Positions 34,387 to 43,830 of a stretch of 64,000 nucleotides of DNA are shown here, in pieces (positions within the stretch are counted from its first letter, which is position 1; the number at the start of each line of letters is the position of its first letter). This DNA is from Hyphomicrobium sp. (GTDB lineage Bacteria > Pseudomonadota > Alphaproteobacteria > Rhizobiales > Hyphomicrobiaceae), in NCBI GenBank assembly GCA_003987725.1, contig RXJH01000003.1:124001-188000 (forward strand). The letters run 5' to 3'. The notes below the pieces were generated by a model that saw only the letters and a list, made by a program, of their open reading frames with translations, did not search any database and was not told the DNA's origin. The position numbers and the translations under genes were made by a program.

Positions 34387-35133
34387 TTAGGGACCCGGTG
34401 GAACGATCGGCCACGGTTCCGCGAGCGCTTTCTTCAAGAGTGCCGTGAAGTCCTCGACTAGAAGTTCCATCATCTCGCGCCCGTATTGGACGGTCGCCTC
34501 GCTTGGCTTCCCTACGGCTCCCGTCGGAGTCGTGCGCGGAGGTGGATATTGGAAGACGCATCCCGGAGTGACGTCAGGCACGTCGAAGGCCTTTTCCATC
34601 CGCACCATGTCGGGAGCCGCATGCAGAAGAAGCGAGGTCTCGCCACGATTGGCGTGAAAGTCCTCCGCGTCCATGGAGTAGAGTTTGCCGCAACGTTGTG
34701 AAATGTCCCAAAGCCCAAGCTGCCGAAAGCGGACATCAGGCTGTTCGTAGCGGAGCCGCAAAATAGCGCTGCCGAGCGGTGGCCCGTTCGTGGCGTGTCC
34801 CGAAAGATAGACGATCCGGCGGATGCCGGAACGTATGGCCCAAGTCGATATGTCGTAGACCAATCCCGTGAGCGTGACGGGGTCCAACGAAAGTGTGCCT
34901 GGCCACTGATGCGTATGGCCATGCGAGCAGCCGTAGGCGAGGGACGGAAGAACGAGAACGCCTGCTGCGTCCGCGGCGCGTTCGGCAATCATCTCTGCGG
35001 AAATCGTATCCGTTCCCGTCGCCAAATGCGCGGCATGTTGTTCGGTTGCGCCTATAGGTAAGACCGCAAGATCCATCCCTCGCGCAACGAGGGCTCCGAT
35101 CTCCGGGCTCGTAAGCCTATCCCAGCGTGGCAT
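34387..35133 (-). CDS. Creatininase-family amidohydrolase
   Basis: This 248-residue protein of the creatininase family comprises metal-dependent hydrolases of small amides and cyclic ureas. The usual metal motifs are recognisable in altered form: IGATEQHAAHLATGTDT (family PxGSxEQHGPHLPxxTD), SGHATNG in place of NGHGGN, and HANRGETS in place of HAGExETS. The key Glu, His, Asp and Glu are kept, so it is probably active with a shifted substrate. It is cotranscribed with an SDR gene upstream (17 nt gap) and lies in an amine/amide catabolic island. Confidence 0.87.
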   Translation of the reverse strand: MPRWDRLTSPEIGALVARGMDLAVLPIGATEQHAAHLATGTDTISAEMIAERAADAAGVLVLPSLAYGCSHGHTHQWPGTLSLDPVTLTGLVYDISTWAIRSGIRRIVYLSGHATNGPPLGSAILRLRYEQPDVRFRQLGLWDISQRCGKLYSMDAEDFHANRGETSLLLHAAPDMVRMEKAFDVPDVTPGCVFQYPPPRTTPTGAVGKPSEATVQYGREMMELLVEDFTALLKKALAEPWPIVPPGP

Positions 35134-35150
35134 CGTCGGTGCTCCTGCGA

Positions 35151-35912
35151 TTAGGCTGCTGTCACACCGCCGTCGACCATCATGACGTGACCTGTGATGT
35201 AGGACGCGTCATCGGAGCTGAGAAAAAGCACCGGTCCGGCTATCTCGTCCGCGCGGCCAGGACGCGCCATCGGCGTTTGTCCTATGCACCAGGCGAGTGC
35301 GTCCTGATCATTGTCGGCATGAGCGATGAAGCGCATCGACGCGCTCATAGGAAGTACTGCGATAAATCCTGGGGCGACCGCGTTCACGCGAATGCCGCGC
35401 GGCGCCAACTCTATAGCGAGATACTTGGTCAATGCGTCGAGTGCGGCCTTGGATGATCCATACATCGCCCCGCCACGCATGCGGCCGATGCTGCCGGTCA
35501 CACTCGAAATATTGATGATCGATGCACCTTCGGAAAGATGCGGACTCGCGGCGCGGCATACACGAGCGGCGCCAGCAATATTCACGTCCCACACGGTGTT
35601 CAACGCATCGTCGGTAATGTCTTCGACGAGACCGTGGCGCAACAATCCCGCGCAGTTGACGACGACCTTGAGGCGTCCGAGCGACGCGCAATAGGCGATG
35701 CAAGCATCGACGTCCTTCGAGCTGCGAACATCCATGCGGTAAAGAAAAACGCCGTTGGGCTGGTCCGCGGCCTGCCGGCTTGAGTCGTCTTCGGGGACAT
35801 TCATGTCCGCGGCGACGACGATGTAGCCCGCGTCGATGAACCTTTTGTTGATCTCGCGGCCGATGCCTCCGGTTCCTCCGGTAACCAACGCGACATTCTT
35901 CAGGTACGTCAT
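35151..35912 (-). CDS. SDR-family oxidoreductase (1)
   Basis: This 253-residue classical short-chain dehydrogenase has the cofactor motif VTGGTGGIGREINKRF, VVNCAGL, the catalytic Ser in INISSVTGS, and the active-site YGSSKAALD (Tyr and Lys). An Asp after the second strand (ADMNVPEDD) favours NAD(H). It oxidises an alcohol or reduces a ketone. It sits directly upstream of the creatininase homologue; three different SDR genes occur within 4 kb, so several alcohol/ketone steps are likely in the pathway. Confidence 0.9.
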   Translation of the reverse strand: MTYLKNVALVTGGTGGIGREINKRFIDAGYIVVAADMNVPEDDSSRQAADQPNGVFLYRMDVRSSKDVDACIAYCASLGRLKVVVNCAGLLRHGLVEDITDDALNTVWDVNIAGAARVCRAASPHLSEGASIINISSVTGSIGRMRGGAMYGSSKAALDALTKYLAIELAPRGIRVNAVAPGFIAVLPMSASMRFIAHADNDQDALAWCIGQTPMARPGRADEIAGPVLFLSSDDASYITGHVMMVDGGVTAA

Positions 35913-35983
35913 TGTTCTTCCTTTTTAAGCCCTTTGAGTGAGTAGAGAGATCTCGTCACATGAAGACCGGATTGAGCGAATGC

Positions 35984-37357
35984 TCAGATGCGCTCGAAGT
36001 AGCGGACGAGTTCCCAATCGGTAACGGTGTCTTGCTCGAAGGCATCGAGCTCGTTCTCGGCGAAGTTCCTGAGATGATCGTGGACGTCGTTTCCGAGGTC
36101 GGAGCGAACCAGATCGCTCGCTGCGAACAGCGATACGGCTTCCCGCATCGTTGCCGGAACGCGCGGAAGCGACGGATTTTCGTAAGCGTTGTCCATGTAC
36201 AAGTCGGGTGTCGGCCGAGCGCGATCGATGCCGCTCAGGCCGCTTGCGATGAGGCCGGCGAGGGCAAGGTAAGGATTGGCGTCAGCACCTGGAATGCGGG
36301 ATTCGACCCGGAAGCTCTTGTCGTGTCCGACAAGGCGGAAGCCGCAGGTTCGATTGTCGTTTCCGACGCAGAGTTGAACGGGCGCGAACGAGGTCTTTCG
36401 GAAGCGCTTGTAGGAGTTGATCGTCGGAGCGGCCAAGTATGCGTATTCGCGTCCGTGGTCGATCATGCCTGCAACGAACGAACCAAATTGTCGAGACATA
36501 TGCGTGGCGGAGCCGCCGTCGTAACTCGTCGGCTGGCCGGTCGCCTTGTCCCATAGGCTGATGTGAACGTGACAGGATGAGCCGATTTCATCGATGAAAG
36601 GCTTTGCCATGAAGGTTGCCGAAAGCCCACGCAGGCTCAGCAGCTCTTTGACCCAGCACTTGTACAGCACATGCCGGTCTGCCATCTCGAGTGCATCGGT
36701 GTAGCGGAGCGCAATCTCCTGTTGGCCGAGGCCCCATTCCGTTTTCGCGTTTTCCACCTCGATGCCCGCCGCATTCATCGCATCGCGGATTTCGCCGATA
36801 ATCTCCTCGTCTCGCGTTGACTGCAGGATGTGATAGTCGGCGCGATAGCGCGACGTCGGAACGAGATCTCTGTAGCGCTTGTGCCAAGCCTCATCGTAGG
36901 TATCGCGAAACAGGAAGAATTCGAGTTCCGTCGCGCACTTGAACGTAATACCCATACCCTCTGCGCGAGCGATCTGCCGCTTAAGAATGCTTCTCGGCGC
37001 TACGGGCACCAGCTCGCCCGTCGTTTCCTCGATCGCGTCACAGAGGACGAACGCAGTTCCCGGCGTCCAGGGAAGAAGCCGGATCGTCGAGAGATCGGGC
37101 TTCATCACGAAGTCTTGGAAGCCTTTGTCCCATCCCGTCAGCGCATATCCGGGACGGGGATCCATATCCATGTCGGTGCAGAAGAGATAGACGGAGGCGT
37201 GCAGGCCCTCGTTGCCGGAAACGCATTGCATGAAGCTCTTTGCGGTCACACGCTTGCCGACGATCCGCCCCCAAAGATCGGCCAAACCGCAGACGACCGT
37301 CTTCACTGACCCGTCTTCAATCCGTCTCTGCAGTTCGGCGAGTGTCACAGCGGTCAT
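35984..37357 (-). CDS. Glutamine-synthetase-family protein, gamma-glutamylamide synthetase type (1)
   Basis: This 457-residue GS-fold ligase has a beta-grasp N-domain (about 15-110) and a catalytic domain with the metal/ATP motifs CATELEFFLFRD, ENAKTEWGLGQQEIALRYTD, GSSCHVHISLWD, the APTINSYKRFRKTSFAP loop, and RVESRIPGADANPYLALAGL. The C-terminus WELVRYFERI is typical of PuuA/IpuC/GMAS-like enzymes, which couple glutamate to an amine with ATP rather than to ammonia. A true GlnA would be accompanied by glnB and an adenylylation-site loop, not seen here. It lies between SDR genes in the island and probably activates the pathway amine as a gamma-glutamyl amide. Confidence 0.88.
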   Translation of the reverse strand: MTAVTLAELQRRIEDGSVKTVVCGLADLWGRIVGKRVTAKSFMQCVSGNEGLHASVYLFCTDMDMDPRPGYALTGWDKGFQDFVMKPDLSTIRLLPWTPGTAFVLCDAIEETTGELVPVAPRSILKRQIARAEGMGITFKCATELEFFLFRDTYDEAWHKRYRDLVPTSRYRADYHILQSTRDEEIIGEIRDAMNAAGIEVENAKTEWGLGQQEIALRYTDALEMADRHVLYKCWVKELLSLRGLSATFMAKPFIDEIGSSCHVHISLWDKATGQPTSYDGGSATHMSRQFGSFVAGMIDHGREYAYLAAPTINSYKRFRKTSFAPVQLCVGNDNRTCGFRLVGHDKSFRVESRIPGADANPYLALAGLIASGLSGIDRARPTPDLYMDNAYENPSLPRVPATMREAVSLFAASDLVRSDLGNDVHDHLRNFAENELDAFEQDTVTDWELVRYFERI

Positions 37358-37394
37358 TCGAATTCCCCGTTGCCCGGACGATTTCTGAGATCGT

Positions 37395-38180
37395 TTATTC
37401 AGAGAGATCTGGTGGCGCCAGATACGCGCCGGTCATGCCCCCATCGACCGCAAATGCTTGCCCGGTAATGTAGGAAGAATCGTCGGAGGCCAGAAATGCA
37501 ACTGTCGCTGCTGTTTCATCCGGACGTCCCATGCGGCCCATCGGAATGTGCAAACGGCGAAGCTGATAGGCGGCATCGTTCTCCACGAGCTGCGAAGACA
37601 TCTCGGTTGCAGTCAGTCCGGGACAGACGGTGTTCACGCGAATCCTGCGGCGGGCCAACGTCACCGCAAGTTCCCGGCTGAATGAAAGAACGCCACCCTT
37701 GCTCGCCGTATATGCGATCTGCGCCGGACAAGATCCGAGCATCGCGACGATCGAGCTGATGTTGACGATCGAGCCGCCGCCGCTCTTCTCCATCTCGGCA
37801 ATGGCGTATTTCGAGCAGAGAAATACGCTCTTCAGATTAACCGCAAGCGTCAGATCCCAGGCTTCCTCGGTCGTACCTTCGGCATCGGCATCGTCTGGGT
37901 GCACGATCCCGGCGTTGTTGATGAGGATGTCGAGGCCGCCAAGGGCACTCACGCTTTGATAAATCAGCCCTCGCACTGAGCTCGCCGATGCAACGTCGAC
38001 TTCGATTGCAAGGGCTGTTCTGTTCTGTGCGCCGAGCTTCGCCGAAAGTCGTTCGGCTTCCGCGATATTTTTGTCGGCGATAATGACGGAAGCGCCTTCG
38101 TGGAGGAGGCGCTCAGCGATCGCTGCGCCAATTCCACGAGCTCCGCCCGTCACGATCGCACGTTTTCCATTGAGTTTCAT
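37395..38180 (-). CDS. SDR-family oxidoreductase (2)
   Basis: This 261-residue classical SDR has VTGGARGIGAAIAERL (cofactor), ILINNAGIVHP, NISSIVAMLGSCP and YTASKGGVL (Tyr, Lys), and an Asp (ADKNIAEAE) favouring NAD(H). A longer GTG start (38198) exists, but AAGGGG 6-7 nt before the ATG at 38180 supports the shorter form. It follows the third SDR gene closely and precedes the GS-like gene (37 nt), so these form one transcript. Confidence 0.9.
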   Translation of the reverse strand: MKLNGKRAIVTGGARGIGAAIAERLLHEGASVIIADKNIAEAERLSAKLGAQNRTALAIEVDVASASSVRGLIYQSVSALGGLDILINNAGIVHPDDADAEGTTEEAWDLTLAVNLKSVFLCSKYAIAEMEKSGGGSIVNISSIVAMLGSCPAQIAYTASKGGVLSFSRELAVTLARRRIRVNTVCPGLTATEMSSQLVENDAAYQLRRLHIPMGRMGRPDETAATVAFLASDDSSYITGQAFAVDGGMTGAYLAPPDLSE

Positions 38181-38194
38181 GCGTTGCCCCTTGC

Positions 38195-38962
38195 TCACAG
38201 CTTTGCGAGCAGTCCGCCGTCGACCGGCAGATCGATCCCAGTGATGAATCTCGCCTTCTCAGAGAGAAGGAACAGCGTCGCTGCCGACACGTCTGCAGGC
38301 AGGCCGATGATGCCGAGAGGCGTCCGCGCCTCCATCGCTGCGGTCCGGCGAGGATCGACGTAGATGTCTGCCGTCATCGGCGTGGATATCGATCCGGGAC
38401 ACACGGTGTTGGATCTGATCTTTTCGCGGGCATATTGCATTGCGATTGAGCGCGAAAAGGAGATCAGCCCGGCCTTCGAAATCTGGTAGGCATCAGCAGG
38501 ACCGCCATCGATGATGTTCTCCATGTTTCTGAGACCCACGACACTCGCTATATGAACGAACGCGCCGCCGCCTGCCTTGCGAAGCAAAGGCAGGCTCGCC
38601 CGAACGACGCGAATTGCGCCCGTCAGGTTGACGTCGATGGTCGCCGCGAAGACGGCGTCATCTGCCTTCTCCACCGACCCGTCACGCTCGAAAAAGCAGA
38701 GACCGGCGGCATTGACGACGAGATCGAGCTTGTTGTGAGCCTTGTCGATTGCATCGAAAATGGACTGCACTTGCGCACTGTCGCGCAGATCACCTTGCAC
38801 AAAACGCGCGCGCGGATGTCCTTGCAGTGCGTCGGGCTCCGCTTTGAGATCGAAGGCAAAGACGTAAGCGCCGTGCTCGAGAAGATCGGACGCAATTGCG
38901 AGACCGATGCCACCGCCCGCTCCGGATACGAACGCGACCTTGCCGTCGAATTCTCGACTCAT
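38195..38962 (-). CDS. SDR-family oxidoreductase (3)
   Basis: This 255-residue classical SDR opens MSREFDGKVAFVSGAGGGIG, with VVNAAGLCFF, HIASVVGLRNME, and the active-site YQISKAGL (Tyr, Lys). It has a second-strand Asp (FAFDLKAEPD) for NAD(H). The frame stays open far upstream to a TTG at 39178, but the ATG at 38962 gives the normal family start. It is the first gene of the minus-strand half of the island, divergent from the ABC importer across a region with an inverted TGGTCTA-type site. Confidence 0.9.
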   Translation of the reverse strand: MSREFDGKVAFVSGAGGGIGLAIASDLLEHGAYVFAFDLKAEPDALQGHPRARFVQGDLRDSAQVQSIFDAIDKAHNKLDLVVNAAGLCFFERDGSVEKADDAVFAATIDVNLTGAIRVVRASLPLLRKAGGGAFVHIASVVGLRNMENIIDGGPADAYQISKAGLISFSRSIAMQYAREKIRSNTVCPGSISTPMTADIYVDPRRTAAMEARTPLGIIGLPADVSAATLFLLSEKARFITGIDLPVDGGLLAKL

Positions 38963-39152
38963 TGCGAAGACCTTGTCATTGTGAGTGCCGATACGCGCAG
39001 CAGCTTCGAATGGCATCGCGCCGCGCGAAAAGTATCGGAGATCGGCGCTGGCAAGGCGAGGAAGATTTTGTTCGCTGTTGCGCAATCGAATTGTGAGTGA
39101 GGCGCGTTTCGCGAAGGCATGAAGACAATTCCTGTTGACTTGGATCAGACTA

Positions 39153-39171
39153 TGGACTGAAATGTAGACCA
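39153..39171. promoter_or_regulatory. Imperfect palindrome TGGACT-N7-AGACCA, candidate GntR operator (site 2)
   Basis: The arms match in 5 of 6 positions, and the right arm reads TTTGGTCTACATT on the minus strand, matching the TGGTCTA core at the other two sites. It is placed in the 252-nt divergent region between the SDR transcript and the branched-chain-type ABC importer, so it could control both. Confidence 0.5.
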
Positions 39172-39214
39172 AAGGCAAGACGAGTTATTTAAACGGTCGA
39201 GCTGGGGGCTAGGA

Positions 39215-39978
39215 ATGCAACTCGTCGAGCAAGCGCCACAGCAATCGCGCGGACTGATCGTGAGTGGCGTGCGCAAAAGTTTCGGCGGCCTTAAGGTCCT
39301 TCGCGGTGTTGATCTTGCCTGCGAGCCCGGGGAAATCGTCGGATTGATCGGGCCGAACGGCGCGGGGAAATCAACGCTCATCAATGCCATCACGTCGCTG
39401 ATGCCCGTCGATGAGGGACACGTTGCGATCGCCGGGCAGTCGTCAGCAACACCACTCCGCAACATTGCATGGCCGCTGGCCTGGCGCGTACATTTCAAAA
39501 CATCAAGCTCTTCACGCGGCTCACCGTGCGCCAGAACATCGAGGTCGCGCTGACGAGCGGACGGCGTGATCGCCCGAAGCAAACCGAAGCGATTTCAGTG
39601 GATGATCTGCTCGGCTGGTTCAATCTGGATCAGATCGCCGACTGGAAGGCCGCCGCGCTGTCCTATGGCAATCAGCGCCGGCTGGAGATCGCGAGGGCGC
39701 TCGCTCTAGGCCCCGCGCTGCTCATGCTCGACGAGCCGGCCGCCGGTATGAACGCGGCCGAAACGACAGTCCTCGGTTCGGCGATCAAAGGAATCCGCGA
39801 CCGCTTCGGATGCGGCGTCATCGTGATCGATCACGACCTCCGGTTCATCATGACCCTCTGTCAGCGCATCTACGTGCTTGACGCCGGAGAGATCGTTGCA
39901 ACCGGAACGCCCGCCGAAATCCGGAAGCACCCCCGGGTCATTGAAGTTTACATCGGCCACACCCGTTCAACTCAGTAG
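39215..39978 (+). pseudogene. LivG-type ABC transporter ATP-binding protein, frameshifted
   Basis: This is the ATPase gene of a branched-chain amino-acid-type importer. The first part encodes Walker A (GPNGAGKSTLINAIT) in one frame. From about 39437-39460 onward the family sequence continues in another frame with GLARTFQNIKLFTRLTVRQN, the signature SYGNQRRLEIARAL, Walker B LLMLDEPAAGMN and the H-switch VIVIDHDLRF. The total of 764 nt is one base short of 255 codons, so a single-base deletion in the TCGTCAGCAACACC stretch explains it. It could be a real inactivating mutation, a programmed shift or a sequencing error. The rest of the importer is intact. Confidence 0.85.
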
Positions 39979-40002
39979 TCTGGAACCTGAAGGAGCGTCA
40001 CT

Positions 40003-41151
40003 GTGAAGATAAAGCCTTTGCTTCTGAACTCGATGATCGCCGTTGCCATATCTGGCGCTCCAGCCAGCGCCGAAGATCAGCTCGTCATCGGATATGCGGC
40101 GGCCGTCACAGGCTCCTTGGCTCCCTATGATAGCCCGGCAGGCGTCACGTGCCGTGTCGAGCAGATCAATGAGGCGGGCGGCATTCTCGGGAAGCCGGTC
40201 AAGCTCATCATTCGCGACACCAAGAGTGACGCCGTTACTGCAAGCAACGTCGGCCAGGAATTGCTTGACCAGGGTGCGAACGTGATCCTCGGACCTCCAA
40301 CCGACGACGGTTTGATTCCGATTGCGCAGCTCGCGCTGCCGAAGGGCATCCCGGTTCTTTCCGTCGGCGCCACGCAGCCTGCCTTCCCGGTTGCGTCGCC
40401 GGAAAACGGATACCTTGTTCCATTCGGCGACAACGCTTCGGCCGCGGGCGCTGCGGAAGTGGCCTATAAGGCCGGGCATCGCAAAGCCATCCTGATGATC
40501 GCGAACGATGTCGGCGCCTACTCGGCGATCACGCCGGAGTATTTCGGGAAGGCGTTCGAGAAGCTCGGCGGCAAAATCGTCGGTCGCGTCAATTACCACC
40601 ACGGTCTGGCCGACTACAACACGCAGGTCGCCGAGATCCGCAACAATGCTGAAAAGCCGGACATGATCTTCGCGGCCATCCTCGTGCCGGATGCCGGCGT
40701 TCTCGTTCGCACGATCAATGCGGCGGGCCTTGATATCCCCGTTTATGGCACCGACGGCTTTGACGATCCTTCGTTTATCGAGGTCGCTGGCGCCGGAGCA
40801 GGCCTGGCGACGTTCGTCACGCATGGCTATCCCTCAGAAGGAAGCCCGCTCAAGGCCTTCTACGACGATTGTACGAAACGCGGACATAACCCTCAGAACA
40901 TCTTCTTCGGGCTCGGCGGAGAAGCCGTGGAAGTCGTCAAGGCTGCCATCGAAAGCGCCAACTCTTTCGACCCGCCTGCCATCAATGCAGCTATCAAGAA
41001 CATCGAGAACCTGAAGGGCATCACGACCGGATCGATCACCTACAAGGATCGCGGCGGTGTGCCTCTCAAGGAAATGACGGTGATGCACGCCAAGGACGGA
41101 AAGGTTCTGCCGGTCGAGACCGTGCGCCCGAGCTGGGTCGCAGCTCCTTGA
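40003..41151 (+). CDS. ABC transporter substrate-binding protein, LivK/amide-urea type
   Basis: This 382-residue periplasmic protein has a signal peptide (MKIKPLLLNSMIAVAISGAPASA) and a type I periplasmic-binding fold (Peripla_BP_6). It has LVIGYAAAVTGSLAPYDSPA at the first strand, the hinge GKPVKLIIRDTKSDA, and FVTHGYPSEGSP in the second lobe. It has a GTG start with AGGAG upstream. The family carries branched-chain amino acids, amides, ureas or aromatic compounds. With the GS-like enzymes beside it, an amine or amide ligand is plausible. Its stop overlaps the second ATPase start. Confidence 0.9.
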   Translation: MKIKPLLLNSMIAVAISGAPASAEDQLVIGYAAAVTGSLAPYDSPAGVTCRVEQINEAGGILGKPVKLIIRDTKSDAVTASNVGQELLDQGANVILGPPTDDGLIPIAQLALPKGIPVLSVGATQPAFPVASPENGYLVPFGDNASAAGAAEVAYKAGHRKAILMIANDVGAYSAITPEYFGKAFEKLGGKIVGRVNYHHGLADYNTQVAEIRNNAEKPDMIFAAILVPDAGVLVRTINAAGLDIPVYGTDGFDDPSFIEVAGAGAGLATFVTHGYPSEGSPLKAFYDDCTKRGHNPQNIFFGLGGEAVEVVKAAIESANSFDPPAINAAIKNIENLKGITTGSITYKDRGGVPLKEMTVMHAKDGKVLPVETVRPSWVAAP

Positions 41152-41867
41152 TGCTCAGCCTCAGCAACGTCCACGTGAGTTACGGGCCGATCAAAGCTGT
41201 CCGTGACGTATCGATTGAAGTCAAGGAAGGCGAGATCGTCGCCCTCCTTGGACCAAACGGCGCGGGCAAGACCAGTCTCATCTCATCGGTGGTAGGTATC
41301 GCCCCCATCGCCTCCGGCCGCATTGCATTCGATGGCCACGAGATCTCGAGAGAGCCGACGGAAGCAATCGTGGCGCGGGGGCTGACCCTCACGCCCGAAG
41401 GCCGAAGAGTGTTTGCGGATCTGACCGTCGGAGAAAACCTTCGGCTGGGCGCAGCAAGCCGGCGCGATAAAGCAGGCATCGCTGAGGATCTCGAGAAATA
41501 CCTGGAGCTCTTCCCGATTCTGCGAAAGCGTTATGCATCCCGCGCGCGCATGCTGTCGGGTGGCGAGCAGCAGATGTTGGCGATTGCGCGCTCGCTGATG
41601 TCGCGGCCGAAAATGCTGATGCTGGATGAGCCCTCGCTCGGTCTTGCACCGCGCATCGTCGATCAGATCTTCGAGCTTTTGAGCAGTCTCCGGAGCCAAG
41701 GTCTAACCATGCTCATCGTCGAGCAGAACGCGAACGAAGCACTGTCGCTCGCCAATAGCGCTTACGTCGTTGCAAGTGGCTCGCTCGTTTTTTCCGGAAC
41801 GGCGTCCGCCCTCAAGGCTTCGGGCGAAGTCATGGAAATGTATCTCGGTCTCGAGGGGCAAGAATGA
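41151..41867 (+). CDS. ABC transporter ATP-binding protein, LivF-type
   Basis: This 238-residue ATPase has Walker A LLGPNGAGKTSLISSV, the signature LSGGEQQMLAIARSL, Walker B MLMLDEPSLGLAP and the LivF-typical C-terminus with SGTASALKASGEVMEMYLG. The ATG at 41151 overlaps the binding-protein stop (TGATG). The downstream permease start overlaps its stop. It is intact, unlike its LivG-type partner. Confidence 0.93.
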   Translation: MLSLSNVHVSYGPIKAVRDVSIEVKEGEIVALLGPNGAGKTSLISSVVGIAPIASGRIAFDGHEISREPTEAIVARGLTLTPEGRRVFADLTVGENLRLGAASRRDKAGIAEDLEKYLELFPILRKRYASRARMLSGGEQQMLAIARSLMSRPKMLMLDEPSLGLAPRIVDQIFELLSSLRSQGLTMLIVEQNANEALSLANSAYVVASGSLVFSGTASALKASGEVMEMYLGLEGQE

Positions 41868-42766
41868 TGTCCGACTACGCTTTGCAGCAGGCCTTCAATG
41901 CCCTGAGCGTGGGCGGCGAATACGCGTTGCTCGCGTTGGGTCTTGCTATTGTTTTCAGCGTCATGCACCTCGTGAATTTCGCTCACGGCGATATGATCAC
42001 GGTGGGCGGCTACGCGATGTTTCTCCTGATTATGTTCGGCGTGCGCGACCCTTTTCTCGTGCTGCCGTTCGGCGTGCTGGTCACCGTGCTCGCCGCTCTG
42101 CTGATCGAACGGGTCGCGTTCAAGCCCGTGCGAGGCGCTTCGCCGACGACGGGAATGCTGACGGCCTTCGGCGTGAGCATCATTATTCAGAACGTCGCGC
42201 TCATATTCGGAGGCAGCAGGCCGAAGGCGGTTCCGACCGCCGATTGGCTCGCATCGTCTCTCTCGATCGGTTCAGTTCAAATTCCTGTCGTGCAGGTTCT
42301 CGAAACCATCGTGACGCTGGCCGCCATCATCGGCTTGGTCGCGCTCATGCGTTACACAACCGTCGGACTTGCGATGCGGGCGGCGGCCAAGGATGTGCCG
42401 GTCGTCCGTCTCATGGGCGTAAAGGCGGATCGGGTCATCTTGTCGGCGTTCGCCATCTCGGGCTTTCTCGCGGGTCTCGCGGGAATCTTCATCCTAGCGC
42501 GACGCGGTGCGGTGGATCCGTTCATGGGGTTTGCGCCCGTCCTCAAAGCTTTCGTCGCTGCGGTGTTGGGGGGATTTGGCAGTCTTCCGGGCGCGGTCGT
42601 CGGCGGCTTCGCCCTCGGCATCGCTGAAGTTGCGCTTCAGGTTCTGCTTCCGCCCGAGATCGCTGGCTTCAGAGACGCGTTCGTCTTTCTTCTTATCGGA
42701 ATTGTCTTGGTGTTCCGTCCGCAGGGCATCCTCGGCGAACGCCCGGATTTTGGAGAAAAGTCTTGA
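41864..42766 (+). CDS. ABC transporter permease, LivH-type
   Basis: This 300-residue permease has about eight hydrophobic segments and the family motifs LGLAIVFSVMHLVNFAHGD near the N-terminus, LRYTTVG-like MRYTTVGLAMRAAAKD in the cytoplasmic loop, and AVLGGFGSLPGAVVGGF. It overlaps LivF by the ATGATG/TGA junction. It forms the translocation pore with the LivM-type subunit. Confidence 0.93.
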   Translation: MMSDYALQQAFNALSVGGEYALLALGLAIVFSVMHLVNFAHGDMITVGGYAMFLLIMFGVRDPFLVLPFGVLVTVLAALLIERVAFKPVRGASPTTGMLTAFGVSIIIQNVALIFGGSRPKAVPTADWLASSLSIGSVQIPVVQVLETIVTLAAIIGLVALMRYTTVGLAMRAAAKDVPVVRLMGVKADRVILSAFAISGFLAGLAGIFILARRGAVDPFMGFAPVLKAFVAAVLGGFGSLPGAVVGGFALGIAEVALQVLLPPEIAGFRDAFVFLLIGIVLVFRPQGILGERPDFGEKS

Positions 42767-43830
42767 GCAACTTTCTTCAATCGGTCCGCGGGGCACTCAT
42801 CCTGGGTGTCGCGGTCGGCGTCATCGGCGTCTTGGCGCTTCTGTTTGCCGAGCCGTTCTATCAACGCATCGTCTTCATCTTCATGGTCAATCTCATCGCA
42901 GTGATCGGCCTGCAGGTATTCATGGGCAATGCCGACATCACCAATTACGGTCATATCAGTTTCATGGGGATCGCCGCCTACGCGGTGGCAATCCTTGCGA
43001 CACCCGCGGCCATCAAGAAGACGTCTTTGGCGACTGCGCCGTTTGGTCTTGGTACGATCGAAGTCGCGCTGCCGATCGCCATTTTGATCGCATTGGCGCT
43101 GACAGTTCTGATCGCATTTCTCGTCGGTACGATGTTGGTGCGCCAGTCCGGAACGCCCGCTTCGATTGCCACGCTGGCCCTCCTCGTCATCGTCCATGTC
43201 GTGATCATGAACTGGGTCGATCTGACGAGGGGGCCACGGGCGATCTATGGCATTCCCGTAAAGGCGACGCTGGGCATGGCAACAATCTGCGCGATCCTGG
43301 CGATCGTTGCTGCGCGCTTATTTCGGGACTCGTCATGGGGACTGCAACTTCGCGCCGCGAGCGAGAATATCGCCGCCGCCAGTGCCATGGGCGTCCGGAT
43401 CAAGCGCTTGCGATTGGTGGCCTGGGTCGTAAGCGCCGCGATTTGCGGCGTCGCAGGAATTCTTTTCGCCCTGTTCGTCGGGACGATCAGCCCCAAGAGC
43501 TTCTATTTCGATCTGACGTTTTTGACGCTCGCGATGCTGGTCGTCGGCGGAGCCTATAGCGTCAGTGGCGCGGTGCTCGGCTCCATCGTAGTTACATTCG
43601 GTTTCGAGATAATGCGGTATCTTGAAAACGGCCCGCAAATCGTAGGGCTGAAATTGCCGACCATGTTCGGTCTCACGGGCATATTTCTCGGAGCCATCAT
43701 CGTGCTCTGCATGATCTTGCGTCCGCGCGGTCTGGTCGGAGACGACGAAATAGATGAGATTTGGCGGCGCCGATCGAAAAATCGAGAGCGTTCGGAAATC
43801 TCAGCCAATGCCAGCGGAGCAGCGCAATGA
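42763..43830 (+). CDS. ABC transporter permease, LivM-type
   Basis: This 355-residue permease has about ten hydrophobic segments and IGLQVFMGNADITNYGHISFMGIAAY, the usual LivM segment, SSWGLQLRAASEN in the loop contacting the ATPase, and VVGGAYSVSGAVLGS. The likely start is TTG at 42763, overlapping the LivH stop. Its stop overlaps the ATG of the cysteine-rich unknown gene (ATGA), showing that the unknown protein is made from the importer transcript. Confidence 0.92.
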   Translation: MSNFLQSVRGALILGVAVGVIGVLALLFAEPFYQRIVFIFMVNLIAVIGLQVFMGNADITNYGHISFMGIAAYAVAILATPAAIKKTSLATAPFGLGTIEVALPIAILIALALTVLIAFLVGTMLVRQSGTPASIATLALLVIVHVVIMNWVDLTRGPRAIYGIPVKATLGMATICAILAIVAARLFRDSSWGLQLRAASENIAAASAMGVRIKRLRLVAWVVSAAICGVAGILFALFVGTISPKSFYFDLTFLTLAMLVVGGAYSVSGAVLGSIVVTFGFEIMRYLENGPQIVGLKLPTMFGLTGIFLGAIIVLCMILRPRGLVGDDEIDEIWRRRSKNRERSEISANASGAAQ

